From NCBI RefSeq assembly GCF_947648125.1, contig NZ_CANSMR010000019.1:1-64000 (forward strand): a stretch of DNA of 64,000 bases, given 5' to 3'. Source of the stretch: an uncultured Bradyrhizobium sp. (GTDB lineage: Bacteria > Pseudomonadota > Alphaproteobacteria > Rhizobiales > Xanthobacteraceae). This document shows, in pieces, positions 45,512 to 53,633 of this stretch. The position numbers and the translations under genes are program-made. Each line of letters begins with the position of its first letter. The first letter of the stretch is position 1. A model generated the notes under the pieces. That model searched no databases and was not told the origin of the DNA. It saw nothing but the letters and a program-made list of their open reading frames with translations.

Positions 45512-47182
45512 ATGACTGCAAGTCTGACACTGAACAAGATAACCGCGCAGAAAGGGATCAGCATCGCTGAAGCGGCCAACCGCGTCGCGGATCTTGGCTG
45601 GACGCCAAGCTACGTGCAGGAGGCGATGACGTTCCCGACCGACTACAAGATCTCGAAGACGCCGCGTGACCCGATGAAGCAGGTGCTGCGGTCCTATTTC
45701 CCGATGCAGGAGGAAAAGGACAACCGGGTCTACGGCGCGCTGGATGCCGCATTGCGCGGCGACATGTTCCGCAATGTCGAGCCGCGCTGGGTCGAGTGGA
45801 TGAAGCTGTTCCTGGCGATCATCCCGTTCCCGGAGATCTCGGCGGCGCGTTCGATGGCAATGGTCGGGCGGCTCGCGCCCGGCGAGGAACTGCGCACCGG
45901 CTTCACCATGCAGATGGTCGACGAGTTCCGTCACTCGACGATCCAGATGAACCTCAAGAAGTGGTACATGGAGAACTATATCGATCCCGCCGGGTTCGAT
46001 ATCACCGAAGCCGCGTTCGGCAAGTGCTATGCGACCACGATCGGCCGCCAGTTCGCCGAAGGCTTCCTGACTGGCGACGCGATCACCGCCGCCAACGTCT
46101 ACCTGACCGTGGTCGCGGAAACCGCCTTCACGAACACCCTGTTCGTGGCGATGCCCTCAGAGGCCGCCCGCAACGGCGACTATGCGCTGCCGACCGTGTT
46201 CCTGTCGGTTCAGTCGGACGAATCCCGCCACATCGGCAACGGCCACTCGATGCTGATGGCAATGATCAACGATCCGTCGAACCACCAATTGCTGGAACGC
46301 GACCTGAAATACGCCTTCTGGCAGAACCACGCGATCGTCGACGCCGCGATCGGCACCTTCATCGAATACGGCACGACCAACCGCGACAAGAACAAGGAGT
46401 CCTACGCGGAGCTCTGGCATCGCTGGATCTACGAGGACTACTACCGGACCTACATGCTGCCGCTCGAGAAGTACGGCATCAAGATCCATCACGACGACGT
46501 CGCGGCCGCCTGGGACCGGATCGTCAAGAAGAACTACGTCCACAAGACCGCACAGTTCTTCACGGTCGGCTGGTCGGTGAACTTCTGGCGCATCGAGGCC
46601 CAGACCGAGCGGGACTTCGAGTGGTTCGAGCATAAATATCCGGGCTGGTACGCCGAATTCGGCGACTTCTGGAAGTGGCACGCAAAGCTCAGTGTGCCCG
46701 GCGAGACCAACATCCTGTTCAACAGTGAAGTGGGCTACGTGTACCCGCATCGGTGCTGGAGCTGCATGGTGCCGTGCCTGATCCGCGAGGACTTCGTCTG
46801 CGACGAGGTCGATGGCAAGATCTACACCTACTGCTCGGAAGGCTGCCGTTGGACCCACAAGGTGGCGTTCGCCGCGGAATACGAGGGGCGGGCGACGCCG
46901 GCGATGGGCCGCTTCAGCGGTCGCCGCGAATGGGAAGACTGCTACCACGGCTGGGATGTCGCCGATGCGATCAAGGATCTTGGTTTTGTCCGGCCTGACG
47001 GCAAGACCATGATCGCACAGCCGCATCTGCGCTTCGACGCCAAGGACATGTGGACGCTCGATCACGTGCGCGGCCACACGCTCGGCAGTCCGTTGCGCGG
47101 GTTCCGGGCGCTCTCGCCCGCCGAACGTGAGGTCGCGACGGCCGAGTATCGCAAGGGCTTCAAGATCAACCCCTGCCACTAA
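45512..47182 (+). CDS. mimA: Soluble di-iron monooxygenase hydroxylase alpha subunit (MimA/PrmA type)
   Basis: 556 residues. The catalytic subunit of a soluble di-iron monooxygenase. All six expected iron ligands are seen with the spacing of methane monooxygenase: Glu108, Glu138-x2-His141 (DEFRH), Glu203, Glu237-x2-His240 (DESRH). The order of genes (alpha, reductase, beta, coupling protein) is that of mimABCD and prmABCD, which oxidise propane, acetone, methyl ethyl ketone or phenol. Start ATG 45512 has AAGGAG six bases upstream; the ATG at 45476 has none. The C-terminal third has a cysteine pair region (RCWSCMVPC, YCSEGC) also found in relatives. Confidence 0.95.
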   Translation: MTASLTLNKITAQKGISIAEAANRVADLGWTPSYVQEAMTFPTDYKISKTPRDPMKQVLRSYFPMQEEKDNRVYGALDAALRGDMFRNVEPRWVEWMKLFLAIIPFPEISAARSMAMVGRLAPGEELRTGFTMQMVDEFRHSTIQMNLKKWYMENYIDPAGFDITEAAFGKCYATTIGRQFAEGFLTGDAITAANVYLTVVAETAFTNTLFVAMPSEAARNGDYALPTVFLSVQSDESRHIGNGHSMLMAMINDPSNHQLLERDLKYAFWQNHAIVDAAIGTFIEYGTTNRDKNKESYAELWHRWIYEDYYRTYMLPLEKYGIKIHHDDVAAAWDRIVKKNYVHKTAQFFTVGWSVNFWRIEAQTERDFEWFEHKYPGWYAEFGDFWKWHAKLSVPGETNILFNSEVGYVYPHRCWSCMVPCLIREDFVCDEVDGKIYTYCSEGCRWTHKVAFAAEYEGRATPAMGRFSGRREWEDCYHGWDVADAIKDLGFVRPDGKTMIAQPHLRFDAKDMWTLDHVRGHTLGSPLRGFRALSPAEREVATAEYRKGFKINPCH

Positions 47183-47193
47183 GCGTGACGATG

Positions 47194-47220
47194 GGAGGGG
47201 CCGCGCTTCGCGGTCCCTCC
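47194..47220 (+). other. Strong hairpin between mimA and mimB
   Basis: GGAGGGGCCGCG pairs with CGCGGTCCCTCC (12 bp, one G-U) around the loop CTT, 12 bases behind the mimA stop and 66 bases before the mimB start. There is no T-run, so it is not a simple terminator; it could stabilise the mimA message or lower expression of the downstream reductase. Confidence 0.75.
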
Positions 47221-47286
47221 TGCCGGCGGCCGGCGAAGGTTCGTCCGGCTGTTCTGTTCAATTGCCGTGACGACAAGGCGGGGACG

Positions 47287-48327
47287 ATGACGGACGTGCT
47301 GGTTCATAAGGTTCGTTTCGAGCCGGTGGGCATCGAGATGGAAGTGGAAGAGGGCGAGACGGTGCTCGACGCGGCGTTTCGCCAAGGCATCTCGCTGATG
47401 CATGGCTGCAAGGAGGGCCAGTGCGGGAGCTGCAAGTCCAGGCTGGTCGACGGCGACATCGAACTGCTGAAATATTCGACCTTCGCCTTGCCGGACTACG
47501 AAAGCGAGACCGGCCACGTGCTGCTGTGCAGGACGCATGTCTACAGCGACATCAGCGTCGAGCTGCTCAATTATGACGAGGATCTGCTCAGCCGCTCGAT
47601 CGCGGTGAAGGCGTTTGCCGGCCGCGTGACTGATGTGACGGCGCTGACGTCCGACATCAGGCTGCTGGAGATCGACATCGACAGACCGATGAAGTTCTGG
47701 GCCGGCCAGTATGTCGATCTGACGCTGGAGGATGGCAGCATCACGCGCGCATTCTCGATGGCGAACCCGCCGTCTGAAGCGACCCGTCTCCGCTTCATCA
47801 TCAAGAAATACCGGAACGGGGCGTTCTCGGCCCAGCTCGATGGGAAGCTCGGTATCGGGGATGCGGTGACCGCCAAGGGGCCTTACGGCACCTGCTTCCG
47901 GCGCGAGGAGCGGCCGGGGCCGATGCTGCTGATCGGAGGCGGTTCGGGCATGTCGCCGCTGTGGTCGATCCTGGCCGATCACATCGGCAGCGGCGAGCAG
48001 CGGCCGGTGCGGTTCTTCTATGGTGCGCGCACCCGTGCCGACCTGTTCTATCTCGAAGAGCTCGCGGCGATCGCCGCGCGGCTCGACGATTTCAAATTCG
48101 TGCCGGCGCTGTCGCATGCCGAGGCGGGCGATGGCTGGGACGGCGAGACCGGGCTGATCCACGAGGTCGTACAGCGGCATCTGCGCCAGGAGAAATTGAG
48201 CGGTGCCATCGACGCGTATGCGTGCGGGCCGACGCCGATGATCGACGCCGTGTTGCCCGTCCTGCAAATGAACGGGGTCGAGCCCGAACACATCTACTTC
48301 GACAAGTTTACGCCGGCGGTGCGATGA
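47287..48327 (+). CDS. mimB: Monooxygenase reductase component (MimB/PrmB type)
   Basis: 346 residues. N-terminal plant-type [2Fe-2S] ferredoxin (Cys41, Cys46, Cys49, Cys81: GCKEGQCGSC ... LLCRTHV), then an FAD domain (RAFSMANPPSE) and an NAD(P)H domain (LIGGGSGMSPLWSIL, ACGPTPMIDAV). It carries electrons from NADH to the di-iron centre of MimA. Start ATG 47287 (MTDVLVHKVR) is 102 bp inside an open frame that begins at 47185 within the hairpin region; the ATG fits family length. Followed by mimC after 49 bp. Confidence 0.94.
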   Translation: MTDVLVHKVRFEPVGIEMEVEEGETVLDAAFRQGISLMHGCKEGQCGSCKSRLVDGDIELLKYSTFALPDYESETGHVLLCRTHVYSDISVELLNYDEDLLSRSIAVKAFAGRVTDVTALTSDIRLLEIDIDRPMKFWAGQYVDLTLEDGSITRAFSMANPPSEATRLRFIIKKYRNGAFSAQLDGKLGIGDAVTAKGPYGTCFRREERPGPMLLIGGGSGMSPLWSILADHIGSGEQRPVRFFYGARTRADLFYLEELAAIAARLDDFKFVPALSHAEAGDGWDGETGLIHEVVQRHLRQEKLSGAIDAYACGPTPMIDAVLPVLQMNGVEPEHIYFDKFTPAVR

Positions 48328-48376
48328 CGGCGTTCAAAAGTTCGTCGCAGAACAGAATGGCAAGAGGGAGTGAGCA

Positions 48377-49480
48377 ATGAGCGCGCAAGCAAGTAGAGCA
48401 GCAGCAACCAAGCCGGCAGCAATCGTCAAATCCGGGGCAGCGGGGGCCGCAGTGTTCCCCGGCTCTGACAGTCGCAAGTACAACTACTTCGAACCCAAGG
48501 GCCGCAAAGCGACCCACTACGAGGACATGACGGTTGACGTTCAACCGGATCCGGAGCGCTATCTGCTGCAGGACTGGATCATCTCCTTCCCGGACGGAAC
48601 GCCGACCTATTCCAAGGATTGGACGGCTGCGAAAAGTTCGAACTGGCACAAGTTCCGCGCCGTCGACCAGGAATGGGAGCGCACGCACTATCAACGCCAG
48701 TCGACGATTTGCGGCATGGTGCAGAACACCATCGAGAACGGCCGGAAATCGGGCGCGCCAACCCGCTTCGATCCGGCCTGGGTGAAGATTTTGCAGAACC
48801 ATCTCGGCGCCTACAAGCATGCCGAGTTCGGTCTCGGCACCTCCACGATGCAGGCGCAGCGTTACGGTTATACGCAGATGGTCAACAATGCGATCCTGAC
48901 CAACTCGTCCTACAAACTTCGCTTCGCGCAGGACATCACTCTCTATCTGAGCGAAATCGGCCTCGACCTTCCAGGCTTCGACATTGCCGCCGGCAAGAAG
49001 CACTGGCTGGAAGATCCGATCTGGCAAGGCGTGCGCAAGTCGGTTGAGTCGGTGATGGGTTCAAACGACTATCTGGAGCAATATTTTGCGACCAATGTGG
49101 TGTTCGAGCCGCTTATCGGAGAACTGTTCCGTTCAGGCTTCCTGATGCAGGCGGCATCTGCGCAGAACGACTTCATCACTCCGGCTGTCGTCTCCGCCGC
49201 GGAAGCCGACTATGAGCGCAATCTCGCCAACACAGTCGAGCTGTTCCACATCCTCGGCACCGATCCGACCTACGCGGCGCAGAACCTTTCGTTGTTCAAC
49301 AAATGGTTGGCCAGGCATGCCGATCTCGCGCTCGATGCCGCCAATCATCTGCAGCCGATCTGGTCGCAGCCGCGTGTCAAGGTCGCGGCTTTCGCCGACG
49401 CGCTGGCGCACGCGAAGAATCGCATCAGGGGCATTGCTGCCGAGCTTGGTCTGACGGTTCCGGAAAATCTCGCGTCGTAA
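48377..49480 (+). CDS. mimC: Monooxygenase hydroxylase beta subunit (MimC/PrmC type)
   Basis: 367 residues, ferritin-like helical protein of the hydroxylase beta family: KYNYFEPKGRKATHYEDMTVDVQPDPERYLLQDWI, WHKFRAVDQEWERTHYQRQS, and the YLEQYFATNVVFEPLIGELFRSGF segment. It pairs with MimA but does not bind iron itself (the ligand pairs are not complete). The first 35 residues are Ala-rich and low in complexity. Start ATG 48377 with GGGAG upstream. Between mimB and mimD. Confidence 0.93.
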   Translation: MSAQASRAAATKPAAIVKSGAAGAAVFPGSDSRKYNYFEPKGRKATHYEDMTVDVQPDPERYLLQDWIISFPDGTPTYSKDWTAAKSSNWHKFRAVDQEWERTHYQRQSTICGMVQNTIENGRKSGAPTRFDPAWVKILQNHLGAYKHAEFGLGTSTMQAQRYGYTQMVNNAILTNSSYKLRFAQDITLYLSEIGLDLPGFDIAAGKKHWLEDPIWQGVRKSVESVMGSNDYLEQYFATNVVFEPLIGELFRSGFLMQAASAQNDFITPAVVSAAEADYERNLANTVELFHILGTDPTYAAQNLSLFNKWLARHADLALDAANHLQPIWSQPRVKVAAFADALAHAKNRIRGIAAELGLTVPENLAS

Positions 49481-49524
49481 CCAACACCGCTTCACATCCT
49501 CACTCAATTCTTCAGGAGATCGAC

Positions 49525-49881
49525 ATGCTGCACGAGAATGACAACATCTTCAAATCGATGAAAGACATCACGTTCGAGGACACGGTATCGCATCAATGCG
49601 GGGTCACCATGAACGATAGTGTCGAGGCGCGTGCCATTGCCGAGGTCATGAGCCGTCACGACCACATCAAGGTGACATACATGCCGGCGATGATTCGCAT
49701 CGATGGCGACGGCAAGATGGAATTCAAGATGGACGAGATCTCGGAAGAGCTCGGCCGGGTCATGACCCCGCATCTCTTCGAGATCTCTACCTCGACGCAT
49801 TACGGCCGCATGGTGATGACGGATGACAACACCGTCATGCTGTTCGGCGACATGAACGAGATGATGAAATACATCGTCTGA
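49525..49881 (+). CDS. mimD: Monooxygenase coupling/effector protein (MimD/MmoB type)
   Basis: 118 residues of the MmoB/DmpM family: DSVEARAIAEVMSRHDHIKVTYMPAMIRIDGDGKMEFKMDEISEELG. The small cofactor-free protein binds the hydroxylase and controls substrate access and electron flow. Start ATG 49525 is preceded by AGGAG. It closes the core mimABCD set and is followed by a perfect 8-bp hairpin before the amidohydrolase. Confidence 0.92.
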   Translation: MLHENDNIFKSMKDITFEDTVSHQCGVTMNDSVEARAIAEVMSRHDHIKVTYMPAMIRIDGDGKMEFKMDEISEELGRVMTPHLFEISTSTHYGRMVMTDDNTVMLFGDMNEMMKYIV

Positions 49882-49903
49882 TGACCGCCTGCGAACAAAC
49901 CCT

Positions 49904-49922
49904 GGCCGGCGCGACGCCGGCC
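49904..49922 (+). other. Perfect 8-bp hairpin between mimD and the amidohydrolase
   Basis: GGCCGGCG-CGA-CGCCGGCC, 22 bases behind the mimD stop. No T-run follows. As with the hairpin behind mimA it may mark a processing or attenuation point separating the enzyme genes from the accessory genes. Confidence 0.7.
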
Positions 49923-49992
49923 GGGCTCGTTCGACGACATTAATCGCGCGCCTCGTAACAACACGCCATCCAGCGGGATCGGGAGAAACGCC

Positions 49993-51036
49993 ATGTACAG
50001 GACAGCCAAGGGTGAAGAGATTTTTGTCATCGATGGGCATACGCATTTCTGGGATGGAAGTCCGGCAAACCAGAAGAACATCCACGGCAAGCAGTTCATC
50101 GACTGCTTCTACGCCTACCACTCGAACCTGAGCCCGCCCTCGGAGAAATGGGAGAAGGAGAAGTTCGAGAAATACGATGCCAAGACGATGTTCGACGACC
50201 TGTTCGTCACCGGCTATGACGACATGGCGATCCTGCAACCGACCTATCTCACCGATTTCTACAAGAGTGGTTTCAACACCACTGAACGAAATTCGGCGAT
50301 GAAGAAGAGCCATCCGGATCGCTTCATCCTGAATGGCGCGTTCGATCCGCGTGACGGCACCAAGGGCCTGGAAGCTCTTCATGCGCTGTCCGAGAAGCAC
50401 AAACTCAAGGGCGTCAAGCTCTACACCGCGGAATGGCGTGGCGAATCGAAGGGCTACAAGCTGACCGACAAGGCGTCCTACCAATATCTCGAGGCTGCGC
50501 AAAAGCTTGGCATCAAGAACATCCACGTCCACAAGGGACCGACAATCATCCCGCTCAACCGCGATGCGTTCGACGTGGCCGACATCGATGATGTGGCGAC
50601 CTCGTTCCAGGACCTGAATTTCATCGTCGAGCATTGCGGCTTGCCGCGGCTCGACGATTTCTGCTGGATCGCGACCCAGGAGACCAACGTCTATGCGGGT
50701 CTTGCGGTGGCGCTGCCCTTCATCCATTCGCGGCCGGGTTATTTCGCCCATGTGATTTCCGAACTGTTGTTCTGGGTTGGACCGGAGAAGATCCTTTACG
50801 GTAGCGATTACGGCATCTGGACGCCGAAATGGCTGATCGACAAGTTCATGGCATTTGAGATTCCGGCCGACGTCACCAAGGAGACCGGTTCGGTGTTGTC
50901 GATGGAGGCCAAGACCAAGATTCTCGGCCTCAACGCCGCCCGCATCTACGGCATCGATGTCGAGGCGCAGAAGAAGAAGATCCGAGCCGGCGGCGGTTAT
51001 GCCCATTTGCCCGAAGCCGTTCACGCGCCGAGGTGA
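49993..51036 (+). CDS. Amidohydrolase-2 family protein of the mim operon
   Basis: 347 residues. Metal-dependent hydrolase/decarboxylase fold with the HxH start (IDGHTHFWDG), a central histidine (NIHVHKG), VEHCGLPRLDD and the C-terminal aspartate in LYGSDYGIW. The same kind of gene follows mimD in Mycobacterium and prmD in Gordonia. Its reaction in the pathway is unknown; hydrolysis or decarboxylation of an oxidised ketone product is possible. Start ATG 49993 has GGGAG upstream. Overlaps the next gene by TGATG. Confidence 0.9.
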   Translation: MYRTAKGEEIFVIDGHTHFWDGSPANQKNIHGKQFIDCFYAYHSNLSPPSEKWEKEKFEKYDAKTMFDDLFVTGYDDMAILQPTYLTDFYKSGFNTTERNSAMKKSHPDRFILNGAFDPRDGTKGLEALHALSEKHKLKGVKLYTAEWRGESKGYKLTDKASYQYLEAAQKLGIKNIHVHKGPTIIPLNRDAFDVADIDDVATSFQDLNFIVEHCGLPRLDDFCWIATQETNVYAGLAVALPFIHSRPGYFAHVISELLFWVGPEKILYGSDYGIWTPKWLIDKFMAFEIPADVTKETGSVLSMEAKTKILGLNAARIYGIDVEAQKKKIRAGGGYAHLPEAVHAPR

Positions 51037-51842
51037 TGGTCATGAAGCGTGGCGTTGAGGGGAGGGAGCGGCAGAGAAGCCGCTCGTCAGATGACAAGCA
51101 GTCCCAGATATGGGCCTGCTTGCAAGGCGTGATGGATCCGGAACTCGACGAGTCCGTCACCGAGTTGAATTTCGTGACCAAGGCCGACGTCGACCCGAAG
51201 GACCACGTCCACATCGAGTTTCGTTTGCCGACCTATTGGTGCGCTGCCAATTTCTCATTCCTGATGGCAGACGACATGCGCCGGGCTGTCAGCGCGTTGG
51301 ACTGGGTCAAGGGCGTCAGCGTGGTCTTGGGTGAGCACATGTATGCCGACAAGATCAATGCGGGCCTCGCCCAGGGACGCTCGTTCCAGGAAACGTTTGG
51401 CGCCGAGGCCGATGGCAGCCTCGATGATCTGCGTCAGACATTCCTCGTCAAAGCGTTCCAGCGCCGCCAGGTTGCGCTGCTCGGCCACCTCGTTGCGCTC
51501 GGGCAGTCGCCAGCACAGATTGTGAGCCTGACGTTGAGGGAGCTGGGTTGCCTGCCGCTCGACGATGCAGGTGAGAAGCTGATTCAGCGCTATCTTGAGC
51601 GGCGTGCTGTCGTAGGCCCGGCAAGCGGTGATAGGATTGCCTTTGTCGACGCGAACGGAGCGCGGCTAAGCGCCGACGGCCTCGCCGGATACGTATCGAA
51701 TCTACGGCGTGTCGGCATCAATGCCGAATTCAACGGCGCGTTGTGCCGTGGCCTGCTTGCCGCGCGATTCGACCTCGAGACACCGTTCGTATCGAAAGCG
51801 AGGACGATACCGGCGTCGCCGGGTACGCAACAGGGGCCGTGA
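51036..51842 (+). CDS. DUF59/MIP18-type protein with unknown C-terminal extension
   Basis: 268 residues. The first 100 are a DUF59 (PaaD/SufT-like) iron-sulfur assembly domain: QIWACLQGVMDPELDESVTELNFVTKADV and FRLPTYWCAANFSFLMADDMRRAV, with one conserved Cys in TYWCAANF. The remaining 160 residues (from about residue 110, KAFQRRQVALLGHLVALGQSP onward) match nothing I know. DUF59 proteins help to load iron into enzymes, so a maturation role for the di-iron centre of MimA is plausible. Start ATG 51036 overlaps the amidohydrolase stop. No [4Fe-4S] motif of its own. Confidence 0.85.
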   Translation: MVMKRGVEGRERQRSRSSDDKQSQIWACLQGVMDPELDESVTELNFVTKADVDPKDHVHIEFRLPTYWCAANFSFLMADDMRRAVSALDWVKGVSVVLGEHMYADKINAGLAQGRSFQETFGAEADGSLDDLRQTFLVKAFQRRQVALLGHLVALGQSPAQIVSLTLRELGCLPLDDAGEKLIQRYLERRAVVGPASGDRIAFVDANGARLSADGLAGYVSNLRRVGINAEFNGALCRGLLAARFDLETPFVSKARTIPASPGTQQGP

Positions 51843-51908
51843 TGCCGGTGCGCAGCGTCGATAACCAGGCCAGACCAGACGACCTCAAGGCAAAGTCGGG
51901 GATTTAGA

Positions 51909-53537
51909 ATGCCGAAGATCATGTTGCACGATGAAGCTGCGCGGGCCGCGCTCGGCCGGGGCGTCGCCAAGCTCGCCAAGGCGGTACGCGGGACGCTGGG
52001 TCCGAAGGGCATGAACGCGATCATGGACCGGCCGATCGGCACGCCGATCGTGTCGCGCGATGGCGTCAGTATTGCCAGCGAAATCGAACTTGAATGCCCG
52101 TTTGAGAATATGGGCGCGCAGGTGTTGCGCGAGGTTTCAGCGCGAACCAATGAGGTGGCGGGGGACGGCACCACCACGGCCACCGTGCTCGCCGATGTTC
52201 TTGTGCAGGAAGGCCTGAAATGTCTGGCGGCCGGCGCCAATCCGGTCGAACTGGTCGAAGGGCTGGAGCTGGCGGTTACCGAAACCATCACGGCGTTACG
52301 ACGGTCGGCGAGACCGCTGCAGGGGCCTGCCGGCCTGCGGGCTGTTGCGAGCATTGCCGCCAACGACACAGCGCTCGGCGCCATGGTAGGCGAAGCCTTC
52401 GAGCGCGCCGGCAATCACGGAATCGTCGCGGTGGAATTCGGCAACACGGTCGAGACGACGCTGGAAATCGTCGAAGGCATGGCCTTCGATCGAGGCTATC
52501 TTTCACATCACATGGTCACCGATGTCGAGAAAATGCAGGTGGTTCTAGACAATCCCTTCATCATCATGACCGATCTCAAGATCCAGGCCGGGGAGCAACT
52601 CGCTGGTGTTATCTCGCTCATCGAGAAGAGCGGGCGACCCTTGCTGATCATCGCCGAGGAAGTAGCGCCGTCGGTCATCATGCAATTGCTGGCGCATCGG
52701 GAGAAATCCAATTTCAAGGTCGCCGCGATTCACCCGCCGGAGTTCGGCCATTGGCGCAAGGCGATGCTCGAGGATATTGCGATCACGACCGGAGGGCGCG
52801 TCATCTCGGCTGATCTGGGCGGAAGGCTCGAGAAGGCGGAACTGCACGACCTCGGGTCCGCGCGCCAGGTGCGCATTTCCGCCTCGAAGACCCTGATCAC
52901 AGCGGGAGGTGGCGATCAGAAGACCATCGCGGCGCGACGCGAACAAGTGTTGCGCCAATACGATGCCGCTCCCGAAAATATCGAACGGGACAAGTTCCAG
53001 GAGCGCATCGCAAAACTGTCCGGCGGCACGGCGATGATTCTCGCCGGCGGCGCGACGCCGGTCGAGCAAAAACGCCGGACCCAGTTGATCGAGGATGCCA
53101 TCAACGCGACCCGCGCTGCGCTCGAAGAAGGTATTGTGCCGGGTGGCGGAGTGGCCTTGTTGAGGATCGCTGCAAGGCTCGACGAATTGATCAATCGCCT
53201 GGACGGAGGCGCCAGGCAGGGCGCCGAACTGCTGCAACGCGCACTCAGTCGGCCGCTTTTCTACATCGCCGCCAATGCCGGCCTGAACGGAGAGGCGGAG
53301 GTTGCGAAAATTGCCAAGGCCAGGAATGGCTACGGGCTCGACGTGCGCAATGGCTCGGCGGTCGATCTTGTCGAAGCTGGTATCATCGACCCGGTCAAGG
53401 TTTGCTACAGCGCGGTTCGCAATGCGGCATCGGTGGCCGGACTTATCCTGACGACGCAGACCTTGATCGCCAAGAAGCCGGATGATTACGATCCGACCGC
53501 CGGCCCGGCCCGAGGTGGTGGTGCTGAGCTGCTCTGA
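51909..53537 (+). CDS. GroEL-like chaperonin dedicated to the monooxygenase (MimG type)
   Basis: 542 residues, full-length chaperonin. ATP-site segments RGTLGPKGMNAIMDRPIG, GDGTTTATVLA and INATRAALEEGIVPGGGVALL are intact. The C-terminal GGM tail of housekeeping GroEL is missing (ends GPARGGGAELL), and the apical domain is divergent. No groES is beside it. Mycobacterial mimG, required for active MimABCD enzyme, sits at the same position, so folding of the hydroxylase is the likely task. Last gene of the operon. Confidence 0.92.
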   Translation: MPKIMLHDEAARAALGRGVAKLAKAVRGTLGPKGMNAIMDRPIGTPIVSRDGVSIASEIELECPFENMGAQVLREVSARTNEVAGDGTTTATVLADVLVQEGLKCLAAGANPVELVEGLELAVTETITALRRSARPLQGPAGLRAVASIAANDTALGAMVGEAFERAGNHGIVAVEFGNTVETTLEIVEGMAFDRGYLSHHMVTDVEKMQVVLDNPFIIMTDLKIQAGEQLAGVISLIEKSGRPLLIIAEEVAPSVIMQLLAHREKSNFKVAAIHPPEFGHWRKAMLEDIAITTGGRVISADLGGRLEKAELHDLGSARQVRISASKTLITAGGGDQKTIAARREQVLRQYDAAPENIERDKFQERIAKLSGGTAMILAGGATPVEQKRRTQLIEDAINATRAALEEGIVPGGGVALLRIAARLDELINRLDGGARQGAELLQRALSRPLFYIAANAGLNGEAEVAKIAKARNGYGLDVRNGSAVDLVEAGIIDPVKVCYSAVRNAASVAGLILTTQTLIAKKPDDYDPTAGPARGGGAELL

Positions 53538-53633
53538 ACGGAGCGGATCATCGGTTCGAAGCGACCGGCGCTCCATCGCTAGCCGGGCATGCTGCGATAC
53601 TCGCAACATCCAGCGATTCGAGGCGCTATCGCA

